Source: Rhodopirellula sp. (lineage in GTDB: Bacteria; Planctomycetota; Planctomycetia; Pirellulales; Thermoguttaceae). Taken from it: DNA of 64,000 nt. A model generated the notes under the pieces. That model saw only the letters and a list, made by a program, of their open reading frames with translations, was not told the origin of the DNA and did no database searches. Position numbers and translations under genes: made by a program. Shown in pieces: positions 63,987-64,000 of this stretch (positions are counted from its first letter, which is position 1; each line of letters starts with the position of its first letter). Where the stretch lies: contig JAAYEH010000080.1 in NCBI GenBank assembly GCA_012728855.1, positions 25,136 to 89,135 on the forward strand. The letters run 5' to 3'.

Positions 63987-64000
63987 ATGGCAACCATCAA
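63987..64000 (+). CDS. Possible start of a gene cut by the window end
   Basis: ATGGCAACCATCAA follows GGAGGAGG at a spacing of about six bases. Only four codons are visible, so the product cannot be named. The ribosome site is unusually strong. Confidence 0.4.

Overview
The window is a 64 kb chromosomal piece of a GC-rich bacterium, most probably a member of the Planctomycetota of the Pirellulales type. This rests on gene content: Tat-exported Gfo/Idh/MocA oxidoreductases, a sulfatase, a DUF4838 protein, neutral ceramidase-family proteins, a planctomycete-style DnaJ-like/discoidin membrane protein, a fused aroDE, a PPi-type phosphofructokinase and PilB/PilT-type ATPases. No rRNA, tRNA, CRISPR array, prophage or replication origin was recognised.

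Layout. 0-8 kb is housekeeping metabolism: a membrane protein, an M24 peptidase, accB-accC, PPi-phosphofructokinase, an iron-type binding lipoprotein and an NhaC antiporter. 8-20 kb is an accessory, largely secreted carbohydrate region: DUF4838/TPR protein, C45-like hydrolase, GH27 alpha-galactosidase, two Tat-exported Gfo/Idh/MocA proteins flanking a sugar isomerase-like protein, and an LRR lipoprotein. 20.2-24.1 kb is a gene graveyard with fragments of a URO-D protein, an IS110 transposase, a RAYT-like HUH transposase, a Tat-DegT protein and a GH106-like rhamnosidase around one intact ceramidase-family gene. 24.1-29.3 kb holds a sulfatase, a beta-propeller-like Tat protein, nadA and a CheX-like protein. 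On the minus strand, 29.5-36.2 kb carries a cytidylyltransferase, the aroDE-aroK-pilD operon and the DnaJ-like/discoidin protein. 36.5-40.4 kb has a flippase-like membrane protein followed by a BRCT-MerR-TPR protein. 40.4-48.3 kb has a HEAT-repeat protein, moaB, and the minus-strand operon hisF-pilT-pilB*-cvpA-DUF. In this operon the PilB/GspE homologue is membrane-anchored and has lost its Walker A motif. 48.3-51.4 kb holds two broken genes, a ceramidase-family pseudogene and a frameshifted cstA. 51.9-60 kb holds trxB, a MazG-like protein, small regulators, larC, a squalene-cyclase-fold protein and a beta-helix protein. 60.1-63.7 kb is the classic thrS-infC-rpmI-rplT operon.

At least three families of dispersed palindromic elements lie between genes. 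They have the character of REP/BIME elements: (A) cores of the type AGCAGCCCGGCTGCT, (B) double hairpins built on GATCCCGCTCGGCAAGCGGG, and (C) hairpins with one GGGGACTGGCTCC arm and one GGTGCCTGTCCCC arm. One family C copy near position 600 has an inverted relative near 51.7 kb. The RAYT-like transposase remnant is a plausible type of agent for such elements.

The strongest leads for new biology are the degenerate secretion ATPase encoded beside an intact PilT, the BRCT-MerR-TPR protein with no ordinary start codon, the possible AUC start of infC, and the three-family REP landscape. All assignments were made by reading motifs; no database search was run.
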